The position numbers were made by a program, and so were the translations under genes. A stretch of 50,152 nt of DNA from Nitrospirota bacterium. GTDB taxonomy: Bacteria > Nitrospirota > Nitrospiria > JACQBZ01. The stretch covers positions 1 through 50,152 of the forward strand of contig JACQFA010000033.1 of NCBI GenBank assembly GCA_016200255.1, written 5' to 3'. This document shows, one piece after another, positions 1 through 9,307 of the stretch. Below the pieces are notes generated by a model, which was not told where the DNA came from, made no database searches, and saw nothing but the letters and a program-made list of their open reading frames with translations. Each line of letters starts with the position of its first letter. The stretch's first letter is position 1.

Positions 1-1
1 C

Positions 2-685
2 ACAACGGATGGAGGGAAACACTGGATATCTCAGACCAGCGGGACGCAGGAAAACTGGATTTATAATGTTCAGTTTAAAGATTCACAAGGCGGTCCTTCA
101 CAATTAGGTTGGGCGGTCGGCCGCAATGGATTGATTCTCCATACCCAAAACGGAGGGGAGACTTGGGAGAAACAGGAAAGCGGCACGGCCGACTGGCTGG
201 ACGGGCTTTTTGTGCTCGACTCTCTTCGCGCTTGGGCGGTCGGCCGCGGGGGCGTGATTCTTTCGACGGGAGACGGCGGTGCGATATGGCAGGTGCAACG
301 GCCGCCGGATGGAAAGTGGCTTGGCGATATTCAGTTCACCGACCCGAAAACCGGTTGGGCGGTGGGGAGCGATGGCGTTCTTTTGCATACGACGGATGGT
401 GGAAAGACATGGAACCGGGAGGTTTTGAACACGACCGAGAAGCTGGGCGATATTTTCTTCTCGGATTCCCAACACGGCTGGATTGTGGGAGACCGCGGTG
501 TTATTCTGGCCACGGAGGACGGCGGCAAGAAATGGCGGTTTCAGAAATCAAATACGACGAACGATTTTTACAGCGTTTATTTTTCGGATCCTGAACACGG
601 CGCGGCGGTGGGAACCGGTGGCGCGATTCGATATACGGAGGACGGCGGGACCCATTGGCTGACGCCGAAATCCGCCGGCCTGTAG
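2..685 (+). CDS. YCF48-like (photosystem II assembly factor-like) beta-propeller, 5' partial
   Basis: The reading frame is open from the first bases of the window, so the N-terminus and any signal peptide lie upstream; TTG at 131 is only an internal codon. About five repeats of roughly 42 residues each carry the pattern GWAVG-x-GG-x-I-x-x-T-x-DGG-x-W, for example GWAVGSDGVLLHTTDGG, which is the YCF48/BNR-like propeller signature. In bacteria such proteins are exported and of diverse, mostly unknown role; a photosystem function is not implied. It is the first visible gene of the collinear propeller cluster and ends 15 nt before the next lipoprotein start. Family assignment is good, specific function unknown. 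Confidence 0.85.
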   Translation, partial: TTDGGKHWISQTSGTQENWIYNVQFKDSQGGPSQLGWAVGRNGLILHTQNGGETWEKQESGTADWLDGLFVLDSLRAWAVGRGGVILSTGDGGAIWQVQRPPDGKWLGDIQFTDPKTGWAVGSDGVLLHTTDGGKTWNREVLNTTEKLGDIFFSDSQHGWIVGDRGVILATEDGGKKWRFQKSNTTNDFYSVYFSDPEHGAAVGTGGAIRYTEDGGTHWLTPKSAGL

Positions 686-700
686 CCGTTGGCCGAAGAG

Positions 701-1855
701 ATGATGACGATGCAGATCAAGAAACGCAAAAAGTCCGGCATCCTATTCATATTCATAGCGGTCGGTCTGTTGTGCGGATGCGGCGGCTGGTTTCCCGGCG
801 AGGGAGCGGCCTTTCGCCATACCATGAATGCTTCGACCGATACTGGACGCTGGGAGCTGTTCTGGACGTCCGTGGAGAAGGCCCAGCCCTATCGTCTAAC
901 GGCTCCTCTCATGGACGGCCGCAGCCTGGCCTGGTCTCCGGACGGGACCAAGCTGGCGTTTATATCAAACCGGGACGGGAATGATGAGGTTTATGTGATG
1001 AATGTCGACGGCTCGACAACGGTCCGGTTGACATACACCCCGGCCGATGAGGACGACCCGGAATGGGCGCCGGACGGTTCCCGAATCGTGTTTACATCCG
1101 AGCAAACCGGTCACCGGGAAGTCTATTCCGCTGCGGCGGACGGTTCGCAACAACATCAATTGACGCGGACGGCGAAAGGCGACAGCATCAATCCGGCCTG
1201 GTCTCCCGATGGACGGCTCCTTTCATATGTCAGCAACAAGGACGGGAATTGGGAGGTCTATACGATCTCGGCGGATGGGACCCATGACCGGCGGCTGACG
1301 CATAATCCCGCGATGGACGGCTTCTGCTGGAACGAGTGGTCGCCCGACGGCCGTTCGATTCTGTTTGATTCAAACCGGGACGGAAATTATCAGGTATACC
1401 GGATGGATCTGGACGGAACGCATCAAAAAAACCTCGCGCCCGTTCGGGCGCCGGTGGAGGGGCCGTCCTGGTCGCCGGACGGGCTTCAGGTGGTTTATGC
1501 ATCCCGTCAGGACGGCAACTGGGAAATTTATCGGGCGAATGCGGACGGCGCCGATCCTCATCGGCTGACCGTGAATCGAGCCAAGGACTTCAACCCGTTC
1601 TGGTCGCCGGACGGGAAGACGATCTCGTTTGTCTCGGATCGGGACGGGCATAATGAAATTTATATCATGAACAGGGATGGATCCAATCCACGACGACTGA
1701 CTTGGGGCATGGCGGATAAAGGACGGGACCGACATCGGTGGTCGCCCGATGGATCAAAGATCGCCTATGTCGCCTATGTGGATCACAATACAGTGAAAAA
1801 GGTTTCGGTAAACGCCGCCCGGCAACGAGAGCGGTTTTCGGCGGGCGATGATTAA
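701..1855 (+). CDS. PD40/TolB-like beta-propeller lipoprotein
   Basis: A 384-residue exported protein. The N-terminus is basic (QIKKRKK), then a hydrophobic stretch ending in a Cys motif (LLCGCGG) that looks like a lipoprotein signal, with Gly after the second Cys. The rest is about seven PD40-type repeats of 43-45 residues (WSPDG-x-x-I-x-F-x-S-x-RDGN-x-E-x-Y-x-x-x-DG), for example SNRDGNDEVYVMNVDG. It lacks the N-terminal domain of true TolB, so it should not be called TolB. I chose ATG 701; TTG 689 and ATGs 704 and 710 are in-frame alternatives. Its stop lies 22 nt before the next gene. Function unknown; a ligand- or protein-binding surface propeller is the natural guess. Confidence 0.85.
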   Translation: MMTMQIKKRKKSGILFIFIAVGLLCGCGGWFPGEGAAFRHTMNASTDTGRWELFWTSVEKAQPYRLTAPLMDGRSLAWSPDGTKLAFISNRDGNDEVYVMNVDGSTTVRLTYTPADEDDPEWAPDGSRIVFTSEQTGHREVYSAAADGSQQHQLTRTAKGDSINPAWSPDGRLLSYVSNKDGNWEVYTISADGTHDRRLTHNPAMDGFCWNEWSPDGRSILFDSNRDGNYQVYRMDLDGTHQKNLAPVRAPVEGPSWSPDGLQVVYASRQDGNWEIYRANADGADPHRLTVNRAKDFNPFWSPDGKTISFVSDRDGHNEIYIMNRDGSNPRRLTWGMADKGRDRHRWSPDGSKIAYVAYVDHNTVKKVSVNAARQRERFSAGDD

Positions 1856-1877
1856 GACTTTCAAAACGGAGAGACCG

Positions 1878-2780
1878 ATGGGTAAATGGATAGGGATCAT
1901 CGTGATGGGGATCGTTCTATGCGAGGCGTCGGGCATGGCCGGTGCTCCGGCCGGAATCAGGCTCGGTCCGGGGGTCGCCTCCGAGGTGCAGCTTACGACG
2001 AACGAGGGAATGGATTATATCCCCAACTTCAGCCCCGATGGAAAACGTTTGGTCTTTACCTCTTATGCAACCGGTCATGAGGAAATCTGGGTGATGGATC
2101 TGGATGGGAAGAACGCCCATCCATTGACGAACGATCCCAAGGGGAACTGGTCGCCGGCTTGGAGCCCGGACGGAAAGTCGGTTGCTTTTACCTCGGCTCG
2201 TACCGGCGTCAACCAGCTCTGGCTGATGAATACGGACGGCTCCAACCCCCGGCCTTTGACCCGGCCGGAGCCGTTGCCGACGACCTGGAGCCGCGATCCT
2301 TCCTGGAGCCGTGACGGCAAAATGATTATTTTCACCTCGAACCGAACGGGCAAGGATGAAAATTGGATTATGGATCTGTCCTCCGGCAAGCAATGGCGCC
2401 ATTCGATCGGCATGGCCGAACATTGGCACCCGTCCTTCAGCCCGGATGGTAAACAGGTTCTTTTCTCATCCAACATGAGCGGGGAATGGGGGCTGTGGCT
2501 TTCAGACCTGGAGGGAAAGAATCTGGTCCGGCTCGTGGCCGATAAGCGGTTCGACAATAATCCGGCGGCCTCCTGGAGCCCGGACGGGAAGCGAATCGTA
2601 TTCAGGACGGCCGAATCCAATCTCTGGATCATGAATTCGGACGGATCGGCCATGTCCCCCTTGACCATCGATGGAATGGTCGACGGATGGCGTTCCTCTT
2701 GGAGCCCGGACGGTAAAAAAATCGCCTACACGTCGCTGCGCTCCGGAAACAGCGACATCTGGCTGCTGACGCTGAAATAG
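1878..2780 (+). CDS. Secreted TolB-like six-repeat beta-propeller
   Basis: A 300-residue protein with a Sec-type signal peptide (GKWIGIIVMGIVL then A-rich, probable cleavage after AGA near residue 22) and no lipobox Cys at the right place. Six WSPDG/FSPDG-type repeats follow; the C-terminal strand SDIWLLTLK probably closes the first blade, as in six-bladed TolB. The repeats favour IW-x-MD (IWVMDLDG) rather than the IYVMNADG of the neighbours, so it belongs to a separate subgroup. ATG 1878 has GGAGAG four bases upstream; ATG 1848, inside the previous gene's stop region, is in frame but adds a hydrophilic extension and is less likely. Cluster member, probably periplasmic. Confidence 0.82.
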   Translation: MGKWIGIIVMGIVLCEASGMAGAPAGIRLGPGVASEVQLTTNEGMDYIPNFSPDGKRLVFTSYATGHEEIWVMDLDGKNAHPLTNDPKGNWSPAWSPDGKSVAFTSARTGVNQLWLMNTDGSNPRPLTRPEPLPTTWSRDPSWSRDGKMIIFTSNRTGKDENWIMDLSSGKQWRHSIGMAEHWHPSFSPDGKQVLFSSNMSGEWGLWLSDLEGKNLVRLVADKRFDNNPAASWSPDGKRIVFRTAESNLWIMNSDGSAMSPLTIDGMVDGWRSSWSPDGKKIAYTSLRSGNSDIWLLTLK

Positions 2781-2823
2781 AGGCGGACGACGCAGGCGCG
2801 TATTTGGTAAGGAGAGAATCGGT

Positions 2824-3879
2824 ATGAAGATAACAAGGCGGATGATGTGTGGAGTTGCCTCGGCATCGTTGATCGTATTCGTTTCGGCCGGACCTGTTTG
2901 GGCGAGCCATCAAAGCGGCAACGCGCCGGATGGTCATCGGGTCGGAGCCGCGCTGACGGCTTCACAATCGGTTGTGAAGCCCGGCCATCAGGGAAACGGG
3001 CTCTTTTATATGACGAATGCCTCGACGGATGAGCTGGCCATCGTGGATCCCGTAACCGAGCAAATTGTTAAAACGATTCGTGTCGGAAAGCGCCCGCTGG
3101 GCGTCACGCTGACGAAAGACGGTCGCTATGTTATGACCGCCAATTTTGACTCGAGCAATGTTTCTGTGGTGGACTTGAAAACCCTCAAGGTGATCCGGAC
3201 CGTTCCGGCCGGAATCGGACCGGATGGAGTGACCTTGACGCCGGACGGCCGGTTGGCCTACGTCGCGAATGCGGGTTCGAATAATCTGACCGTGATCCGG
3301 GTCAAGGACTGGACGGTGGTCAAAACCCTGCCGGTCGGGAAGTCGCCGGATAATCTTGTTTTTACTCGGGACGGGAAGACGGCCTATCTGACTAATTGCG
3401 ATTCGAATAATGTGGCCGTGATCGACACCGCCAGGATTGAGGTGGTTCAGTACATCACGGTTGGGACGGTTCCGGAGGGAATTGTTCTCACCCCGGATGA
3501 AGCGCGCGCCTATGTGGCGAACAATGTCAGCGACGACGTGTCCGTTGTCGATCTTGGAAGCCGCACGGTGGTGAAGACCATCAAGGTCGGGAATGCGCCC
3601 GCCGGGGTTTCGCTCGCTCCCGACGGCCGGTATGTTTATGTGGCGAATGAGCTGGACAATAATATTTCCGTGATCGACACGACGACGGATGGGGTGGTAA
3701 AGACACTGCCCACCGGCGGCAAATTTCCGGTCGATATCCTTTTTACCGATGATGGGAAAAGAGCCTTTATCTCGCACCGTGATTCGAGTACTGTGACGGT
3801 CCTGGACTTGGAAACTGAAAAAGTGGTCAAGTCGCTCTGGGTGGGGGATTCCATTTATGAGGGAGTGGCACAGCGATGA
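2824..3879 (+). CDS. Secreted YVTN-repeat seven-bladed beta-propeller
   Basis: A 351-residue protein. Signal peptide with twin Arg (KITRRMM) followed by a hydrophobic core and a plausible cleavage after VWA (about residue 27). Seven repeats of about 42 residues with the YVTN signature follow, for example AYVANAGSNNLTVI and VKTLPVG-x-x-P. This is the classic seven-blade count. An AAGGAGAG Shine-Dalgarno lies upstream of ATG 2824. The stop overlaps the next start (ATGA at 3876), so the two YVTN genes are translationally coupled. The RR motif lacks the full Tat consensus, so Sec export is more likely. YVTN proteins are often surface or periplasmic binding proteins; no ligand can be read here. 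Confidence 0.85.
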   Translation: MKITRRMMCGVASASLIVFVSAGPVWASHQSGNAPDGHRVGAALTASQSVVKPGHQGNGLFYMTNASTDELAIVDPVTEQIVKTIRVGKRPLGVTLTKDGRYVMTANFDSSNVSVVDLKTLKVIRTVPAGIGPDGVTLTPDGRLAYVANAGSNNLTVIRVKDWTVVKTLPVGKSPDNLVFTRDGKTAYLTNCDSNNVAVIDTARIEVVQYITVGTVPEGIVLTPDEARAYVANNVSDDVSVVDLGSRTVVKTIKVGNAPAGVSLAPDGRYVYVANELDNNISVIDTTTDGVVKTLPTGGKFPVDILFTDDGKRAFISHRDSSTVTVLDLETEKVVKSLWVGDSIYEGVAQR

Positions 3880-4829
3880 AATGGTTTAAAACCGTCCCGC
3901 TGTTTTTCTTCCTCGCGTTGGCCGGTTGCGCGACGATTGGCAACCGGAACGAAGGCGGGGGCTATCTTTATGTGACCAACGAAGGGTCCAATACGCTGGT
4001 CGTTATCGAGACGCAGCAATACCGGACGGTCAAGACCCTGCCGGTTGGTGAGATGCCGGGCGGAGTCGCAATAACGCGGGACGGACGGCGTCTTTATATC
4101 GCCAATTTTACGAATACCGTCACGGTGGTTGACACGACTGCCAATCAGGTGGTGAACACCATCGAGGTTGGAACGGGAGCGTCGGGATTGGTCCTGACGC
4201 CGGATGAGCGTTACCTGTATGTGACCAATCGTACGTCCCATACCGTATCGGTTGTGGATGCGGCCCTCGGACGGGTGATCAAAACGATTCCGGTGGGACT
4301 GGGTCCGAGCTGGATCGATGTGACACCCGACGGGCGGTTCATTTATCTGAGCAACGGAAGTTCGAGCGAAGTGGCGATCATCGAAACGGCGGAAAACACC
4401 CTGGTCCAGAAAATCAAGGTCGGTGAAATGCCGAGCGGGCTTGGCATCTCTCCCAACGGCCTGACGGTCTGGGTGGCGGACTACCCCCATGGGGTGACCA
4501 TCATTGATACGGCGTCGAGACGCATCACAAGGACCGTGGCGGTCGACAGTTTCCCGGCCGGGCTGGCCTTTTCTCCCGATGGCCGTTTTGCCTATGTTAC
4601 GAATGTCAGTACGGATAATATTTCAGTGATTGATACCGGCAGTTACCAGGTGGTCCGAAGTATTCCGGTCGGCAAGACGCCGGTCGAAATTAAAATCAGC
4701 CGGGATGGTCGTTATGCCTATGTCTTGAACGAGGGGTCGTCCGATCTTTCCGTGGTGGCTCTTCCGTCCGGGCATCTGATTCAAACCGTGAAAGTGGGAT
4801 TGAGGCCGAGCGGACTCGCCGTCCGGTAG
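3876..4829 (+). CDS. YVTN-repeat beta-propeller lipoprotein
   Basis: A 317-residue protein. The short signal peptide (KWFKTVPLFFFLALAGC) has a textbook LAGC lipobox at about residue 18 followed by Ala, which by the E. coli rule favours the outer membrane. Seven YVTN repeats fill the remainder, for example LYVTNEGSNTLVVIE and YVTNRTSHTVSVVD, with the conserved KTIPVG-x-x-P turn. The start codon overlaps the previous stop in an ATGA arrangement. The preceding gene encodes the same fold without a lipid anchor, so the pair gives one soluble and one tethered YVTN propeller. Function unknown. Confidence 0.87.
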   Translation: MKWFKTVPLFFFLALAGCATIGNRNEGGGYLYVTNEGSNTLVVIETQQYRTVKTLPVGEMPGGVAITRDGRRLYIANFTNTVTVVDTTANQVVNTIEVGTGASGLVLTPDERYLYVTNRTSHTVSVVDAALGRVIKTIPVGLGPSWIDVTPDGRFIYLSNGSSSEVAIIETAENTLVQKIKVGEMPSGLGISPNGLTVWVADYPHGVTIIDTASRRITRTVAVDSFPAGLAFSPDGRFAYVTNVSTDNISVIDTGSYQVVRSIPVGKTPVEIKISRDGRYAYVLNEGSSDLSVVALPSGHLIQTVKVGLRPSGLAVR

Positions 4830-4849
4830 ACGGATCGCGGCGTTGGAAA

Positions 4850-5950
4850 ATGAAAATGGGCGACGAAAAAAAGAATAAAAGTTGGAAGAGCTTTCGTCAG
4901 GAAATCATCTTGGCTTCTGCCTTGGTCGGTCTTCTGGCCGGCTGCGGCCAGGCGATCTTCCCAAAAGAGACGGCTTCACCGGTTGCGAATCCGGTTGAGA
5001 CGGAGGCCGCCGCGGGTACGGTCGTGTATACATCGAATCAGGACGGAAACTGGGACATCTATTCGGTGACGACCGACGGACGGGACAGCCGACGGTTGAC
5101 AACCACTCTTGCCGAAGAAGAGGGACTGATGCCGTCTCCGGATGGAACGAAGATCGCTTTTGTTTCGAGGCGCGATGGAGACTATGAAATCTACGTGATG
5201 AACACCGACGGGTCGAATCCGGTCCGATTGACCTACGCGAAGGGGATTGATGAAGGGCCGGTCTGGTCCCCGGACAGTCGGCGGTTGGTATTCGAATCAA
5301 ATCGGGACGGAAATTGGGAGCTTTACGGCATTGACGCGGATGGCTCGCATGAGCGGAGGTTGACGAATACGATCTCGGAGGAGGCCAATCCGATCTGGTC
5401 TCCGGACGGCCGCCGGATCGCCTACGAATACCGCCGCGATGGCGCTTGGGAGATTTATTTGATGGACCCGGACGGGGGCCATCCGGTGAACCTCACGCAA
5501 AGCCGAGCCCTGGACCATACCGATAGCCAGTGCACGTCCTGGTCGCCGGACGGGCGACAACTGTTGTTCGTCTCGAATCGGTCCGGCAACTGGGAACTCT
5601 ACCGAATGTCCGCGGACGGGGCGGGCGCGGTCCGGTTGAGCCGAAGCCGCGGCGCAGAGGTGGATCCCGTCTGGTCTCCGGACGGCCGCCGGATCGCTTA
5701 TGCAATGGTTCAGGCCGACCGGCGGGAGCTTTACGTGATGAATGCCGACGGCAGTCATAACCAGCGGGTCGCCAACCGGGTTCCGCCGGAAGCCAAACCC
5801 GTCTGGTCTCCGGACGGCCGACGGTTTTTGTTCGTGGGATACCGGATCGGATCTCCGGAGCTCTTTGTGGCGGATGCTAAGGGCAGGCATGTTTTCCAAG
5901 TGACGACGGTCGGGGGACAGAAGGCCGACCCGCAGTGGTTGATGAACTAA
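4850..5950 (+). CDS. PD40/TolB-like beta-propeller lipoprotein
   Basis: A 366-residue protein with a long basic n-region (DEKKNKSWKSFR), a hydrophobic core and an LLAGC lipobox near residue 29, followed by Gly. Seven PD40 repeats follow, with the consensus WSPDGRR-I-A-x-x-x-RDG-x-x-E-I-Y-x-M-x-x-DG. The fourth repeat has a short insertion (ALDHTDSQC) and the sixth departs from RDGN (VQADRREL). It begins 20 nt after the preceding YVTN gene. Full-length, no TolB N-terminal domain. ATG at 4856 is an alternative start that shortens the n-region by two residues. Confidence 0.85.
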   Translation: MKMGDEKKNKSWKSFRQEIILASALVGLLAGCGQAIFPKETASPVANPVETEAAAGTVVYTSNQDGNWDIYSVTTDGRDSRRLTTTLAEEEGLMPSPDGTKIAFVSRRDGDYEIYVMNTDGSNPVRLTYAKGIDEGPVWSPDSRRLVFESNRDGNWELYGIDADGSHERRLTNTISEEANPIWSPDGRRIAYEYRRDGAWEIYLMDPDGGHPVNLTQSRALDHTDSQCTSWSPDGRQLLFVSNRSGNWELYRMSADGAGAVRLSRSRGAEVDPVWSPDGRRIAYAMVQADRRELYVMNADGSHNQRVANRVPPEAKPVWSPDGRRFLFVGYRIGSPELFVADAKGRHVFQVTTVGGQKADPQWLMN

Positions 5951-5974
5951 GACTGGGATGAAGGAGGTTTCACG

Positions 5975-7057
5975 ATGATGCACGGCATGCCGCGATTGTA
6001 CCGGGTGCTTCAAGGATTTTTAGGGACCGGTTTCTTGAAGGCGGCGGTCATGATTCTTTGCGGGATCGCGTTGATTCCGGCCGGGCCTTGGTTTGCCTCG
6101 GCCAAGCAGGGCCGGGACGAACGGAAAATCGCCTTTGAATCGCATCGGGATGGAAACTGGGAGATCTACTCGATGAATGCGGACGGGTCCGATCAACGGA
6201 ACCTGACGCGGAGTCCCGGCGATGATATTTGGCCCGTCTGGTCCGCCGATGGCCGGCGATTGGCGTTTGTTTCGAACCGGGACGGCAATAAGGAAGTCTA
6301 TGTGATGAACGCGGACGGTTCGCAACCGGTTCGATTGACGCACGATCCGGCCGAGGATGAAGATCCTTTTTGGTCGCCGGATGGGAGTCGGCTGGCCTTT
6401 ATCTCGACCCGTGACGGCAATTTCGAAATTTACGTCGTGAACAGCGATGGGACCGATCTTCACCGGTTGACGCACGATCCGGCCGAGGACTCGCGCCCGT
6501 TCTGGTCGCCGGACGGCTCGAAGATCGCTTTTCTTTCGAAACGGGACGGAAACAGTGAAATCTATGTGATGAATGCCGACGGCTCGGACCAGAGAAACCT
6601 GACGCACAGCCCCGGCAGTGATTTCAATCCGAAATGGTCTCCCGACGGCACGAAGATCGGTTTTGTGTCGAACCGGGACGGGAACAATGAGATCTATGTG
6701 GTAAACGCAGACGGTTCCGACGCCACGAATGTGACCCGGCATAAAGACGAGGACGGTCGCGGGGCCTTTTTCTGGGCGCCAAACAGCCGGCAGCTTACGG
6801 TGATATCGAACCGGGACGGGAACTGGCAGGTCTATGTCATGAACGTGGACGGATCCGGCGTGAAACGGCTGACCCGGGGGCCGACCGATGCGGACATCCC
6901 GACATGGTCTCCGGACGGCGGGCAGATCACGTTTGTATCCGGGCGGGACGGGCATAATGAGATCTATGTCATGGACCGCGACGGATCGAATCAAAAACGC
7001 CTGACCCATACGGCCTCGGACAGCACCTGGCCGTTCTGGGGACCGATCAGAAAATAG
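5975..7057 (+). CDS. Secreted PD40 seven-repeat beta-propeller
   Basis: A 360-residue protein preceded by a strong AAGGAGG. The N-terminal hydrophobic segment (about residues 20-40) ends in PWFASAKQG, which suits signal peptidase I; the Cys in MILCG lies inside the core and does not form a convincing lipobox. Seven very regular repeats follow, nearly all reading [17 protein letters not shown] and WSPDGS, the closest to a family consensus in the cluster. The fifth has a small insertion (KDEDGRGAFF). Such regularity suggests recent repeat amplification or conversion. Probably periplasmic or secreted; function unknown. Confidence 0.84.
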   Translation: MMHGMPRLYRVLQGFLGTGFLKAAVMILCGIALIPAGPWFASAKQGRDERKIAFESHRDGNWEIYSMNADGSDQRNLTRSPGDDIWPVWSADGRRLAFVSNRDGNKEVYVMNADGSQPVRLTHDPAEDEDPFWSPDGSRLAFISTRDGNFEIYVVNSDGTDLHRLTHDPAEDSRPFWSPDGSKIAFLSKRDGNSEIYVMNADGSDQRNLTHSPGSDFNPKWSPDGTKIGFVSNRDGNNEIYVVNADGSDATNVTRHKDEDGRGAFFWAPNSRQLTVISNRDGNWQVYVMNVDGSGVKRLTRGPTDADIPTWSPDGGQITFVSGRDGHNEIYVMDRDGSNQKRLTHTASDSTWPFWGPIRK

Positions 7058-7118
7058 GAGTAAAGCAACAAGGGCCCGAAGATTTGGGCGCGGACTTTAG
7101 TCAAAGGAGAGCTTGGCA

Positions 7119-8255
7119 ATGGAATTCAATGTCCACCGCGGTCGGCTTGAAAGAATCGTTCCATCCATTATCGTGTTTCTTGCGGCGCTCCTTGCGGGTT
7201 GCGGAATGCAAGGGATTCCAACCGATTCGTCCCTATTTGATGCGACGATACCGGATCGAATCAGCCGAACGACACCGGTGATTGTCCGGTTGACGGAAAC
7301 CGAAACGGATGAAGAAAATCCGGTCTGGTCGCCGGACGGAACCCGTCTGGCCTTTGAATCAAGCCGGGACGGGAATAAAGAGATCTATGCCATGGATGTG
7401 GATGGGCGCCGCACCCGGAACCTGACACAGAACGCGGCGAATGATGACGACCCGATCTGGTCGCCGGATAGCCGTCAATTGCTGTTTGTGTCGAACCGGG
7501 ATGGGAATAAAGAGATCTATGTGATGGATTCGGACGGATCGAATCCACGGAACCTGAGCCGGAACGCTGCCAACGACCGCTGGCCGGTCTGGTCCTATGA
7601 CGGACTCACGGTCATGTTTATTTCGGACCGATCGGGAAGTTGGGACCTTTTTTCGATGAACCTGGACGGAACGGATCAGCGACGACTCACTACCACCGCG
7701 GCCGTGGAGGATAATCAGAAATGGTCGCCGGACATGAAGCATGTGGTCTTCGTGTCCAATCAGAGCGGCAACAACGAGATCTATCTCATGGACGGCAAGG
7801 GATCCGTGCCGCGGTCGCTCACCCGCAACTCGTCGGAGAATACCTGCCCGAACTGGTCTCCGGATGGAAAACATATCGCCTTTGTTTCCAACCGAACCGG
7901 CAACTGGGAGCTGTATGTGATGGACGCGGACGGCTCCCATCAGAGACAACTGACCCGGACACCGGAAGAAGAAGACAGCCCGCGGTGGTCCCCGGACGGG
8001 AAAATGATCGCATTTGTCTCGAAGGGGGAGGGGAGCGCTTTTATCTCCGTGGTGGATCTGGCCGGCCGCATTCAAAAGACGATGACGGATACTGTCTCGG
8101 AAAAGGAGGTTCCGTCCTGGTCGCCGGACGGAAGCCGCATCAGTTTCATCGGCAAGGAAAACGGCGGGCCCTGGCAGATCTTTTTAATGCATCTCTGGGG
8201 GCCGCAGCAGGCGAAACGAGAGGATCGGTTGGGGTCGATTGCGGCGTTCCCTTGA
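7119..8255 (+). CDS. PD40/TolB-like beta-propeller lipoprotein
   Basis: A 378-residue lipoprotein. ATG 7119 is eight bases from an AAAGGAGA Shine-Dalgarno; the TTG at 7113 is too close to it. The signal peptide ends in LLAGCG at about residue 29. Seven PD40 repeats follow; the third to fifth carry SGSWDLF, SGNNEIY and TGNWELY in place of DGN. The sixth is degenerate (GEGSAFISVVDLAGR). A 61-nt gap, one of the two largest in the cluster, precedes the gene but shows no clear promoter or terminator. Role unknown. Confidence 0.85.
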   Translation: MEFNVHRGRLERIVPSIIVFLAALLAGCGMQGIPTDSSLFDATIPDRISRTTPVIVRLTETETDEENPVWSPDGTRLAFESSRDGNKEIYAMDVDGRRTRNLTQNAANDDDPIWSPDSRQLLFVSNRDGNKEIYVMDSDGSNPRNLSRNAANDRWPVWSYDGLTVMFISDRSGSWDLFSMNLDGTDQRRLTTTAAVEDNQKWSPDMKHVVFVSNQSGNNEIYLMDGKGSVPRSLTRNSSENTCPNWSPDGKHIAFVSNRTGNWELYVMDADGSHQRQLTRTPEEEDSPRWSPDGKMIAFVSKGEGSAFISVVDLAGRIQKTMTDTVSEKEVPSWSPDGSRISFIGKENGGPWQIFLMHLWGPQQAKREDRLGSIAAFP

Positions 8256-8263
8256 AGAAGGAG

Positions 8264-9307
8264 ATGCGGCCCATTTTATGGCGGACTGTTTTTGTCTCGG
8301 CCGGTTTGTGGTTCGTTCTTTCGGGTTGTATCCGGATGGAACAGCCCGGACTTGAATCCGAACCGATGGTTCCGGAATCACGGGGGCCGTGGTTGGCCTT
8401 TACCGTGATGCATGGAGAAGGTCGGGACATTTATATTGTGAACCGGGACGGTCGTCACTTGACCAATGTGACAAGGGGGCACGGAAAAAGCATCTGGCCG
8501 GCCTGGTCGTCAAACGGGGAACGGCTGGCTTACGCCAGCAACCGAGACGGCAATTGGGAGATTTACAGCATGACGCTCAAGGATTTTGCGGAAACCAATC
8601 TGACCCATACCCCGGAGCGGGAAGGCGCTCCGGCATGGTCTCCCCAGGGGGATCGTTTGGCTTTCTTGGTCGGGGAAGAGGGCCATCGGGAGATCTATCT
8701 CATGGACGCGGACGGACAGCGGAGAACCCGGCTGACCTATTTTACAGGGGATAAAGTGGCGGCGGCTTGGTCGCCGGATGGAAAGAAGATCGCCTTTGAA
8801 TCCAATGCCACGGGTCATTGGGAAATCTATCGTGTGGATGCGGAGGGCGGAAATCCGGTTCGATTAACGGATGCATCGGCGGGTAATGAAACACCCGTCT
8901 GGTCGCCGGACGGGAAAAAGATCGCCTTCGAGTCCGATCGGGACGGCCACTGGGAAATTTATGTGATGTCGGCCGATGGGTCGAATCCGACCCGCCTTAC
9001 GCGAATGCCCGGCGCCGAGTCCAATCCGACCTGGTCGCCGGACAGCCGCCGGCTGGCCTTTGAATCGACTCAGCAGGGGAAAGGCGAAATTTTCATCGTC
9101 AATGTTGAGGGTCAGGAGCTTCAGAACCTCACAAACCATCCAGCAAACGACAACGGGCCCCAATGGTCCCCGGATGGAGAACAGATCGCTTTCAGTTCGG
9201 ACCGTGATGGAACGGACCAGATCTACGTGATGGATTTAGACGGGTCCCATTTAATGCAGCTGACCAAATTGCAAGGAGCAAGCAAGTGGCCCTATTGGTC
9301 GCCGTAA
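8264..9307 (+). CDS. PD40/TolB-like beta-propeller lipoprotein
   Basis: A 347-residue protein with a signal peptide ([15 protein letters not shown] then FVLSGC) and an LSGC lipobox near residue 24, followed by Ile. Seven PD40 repeats follow, several with the form IAFES-x-x-x-GHWEIY. The open frame runs far upstream through the previous gene in another phase, so the start must be judged: ATG 8264 directly abuts AAGGAG, which is unusually close; TTG 8252 overlaps the previous stop and could be reached by coupling. I prefer ATG with low certainty about the exact codon. The last blade ends at WPYWSP and the next gene starts 22 nt before this stop. Confidence 0.82.
   Translation: MRPILWRTVFVSAGLWFVLSGCIRMEQPGLESEPMVPESRGPWLAFTVMHGEGRDIYIVNRDGRHLTNVTRGHGKSIWPAWSSNGERLAYASNRDGNWEIYSMTLKDFAETNLTHTPEREGAPAWSPQGDRLAFLVGEEGHREIYLMDADGQRRTRLTYFTGDKVAAAWSPDGKKIAFESNATGHWEIYRVDAEGGNPVRLTDASAGNETPVWSPDGKKIAFESDRDGHWEIYVMSADGSNPTRLTRMPGAESNPTWSPDSRRLAFESTQQGKGEIFIVNVEGQELQNLTNHPANDNGPQWSPDGEQIAFSSDRDGTDQIYVMDLDGSHLMQLTKLQGASKWPYWSP

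Noticed and set aside
1878..2780. TolB of a Tol-Pal system.
   Set aside because: No TolB N-terminal domain, and no tolQ, tolR, tolA or pal gene nearby; only the propeller is TolB-like.
7721..8263. A long N-terminal extension of the 8264-9307 lipoprotein.
   Set aside because: That stretch overlaps the preceding propeller gene in another frame and would bury the signal peptide internally.
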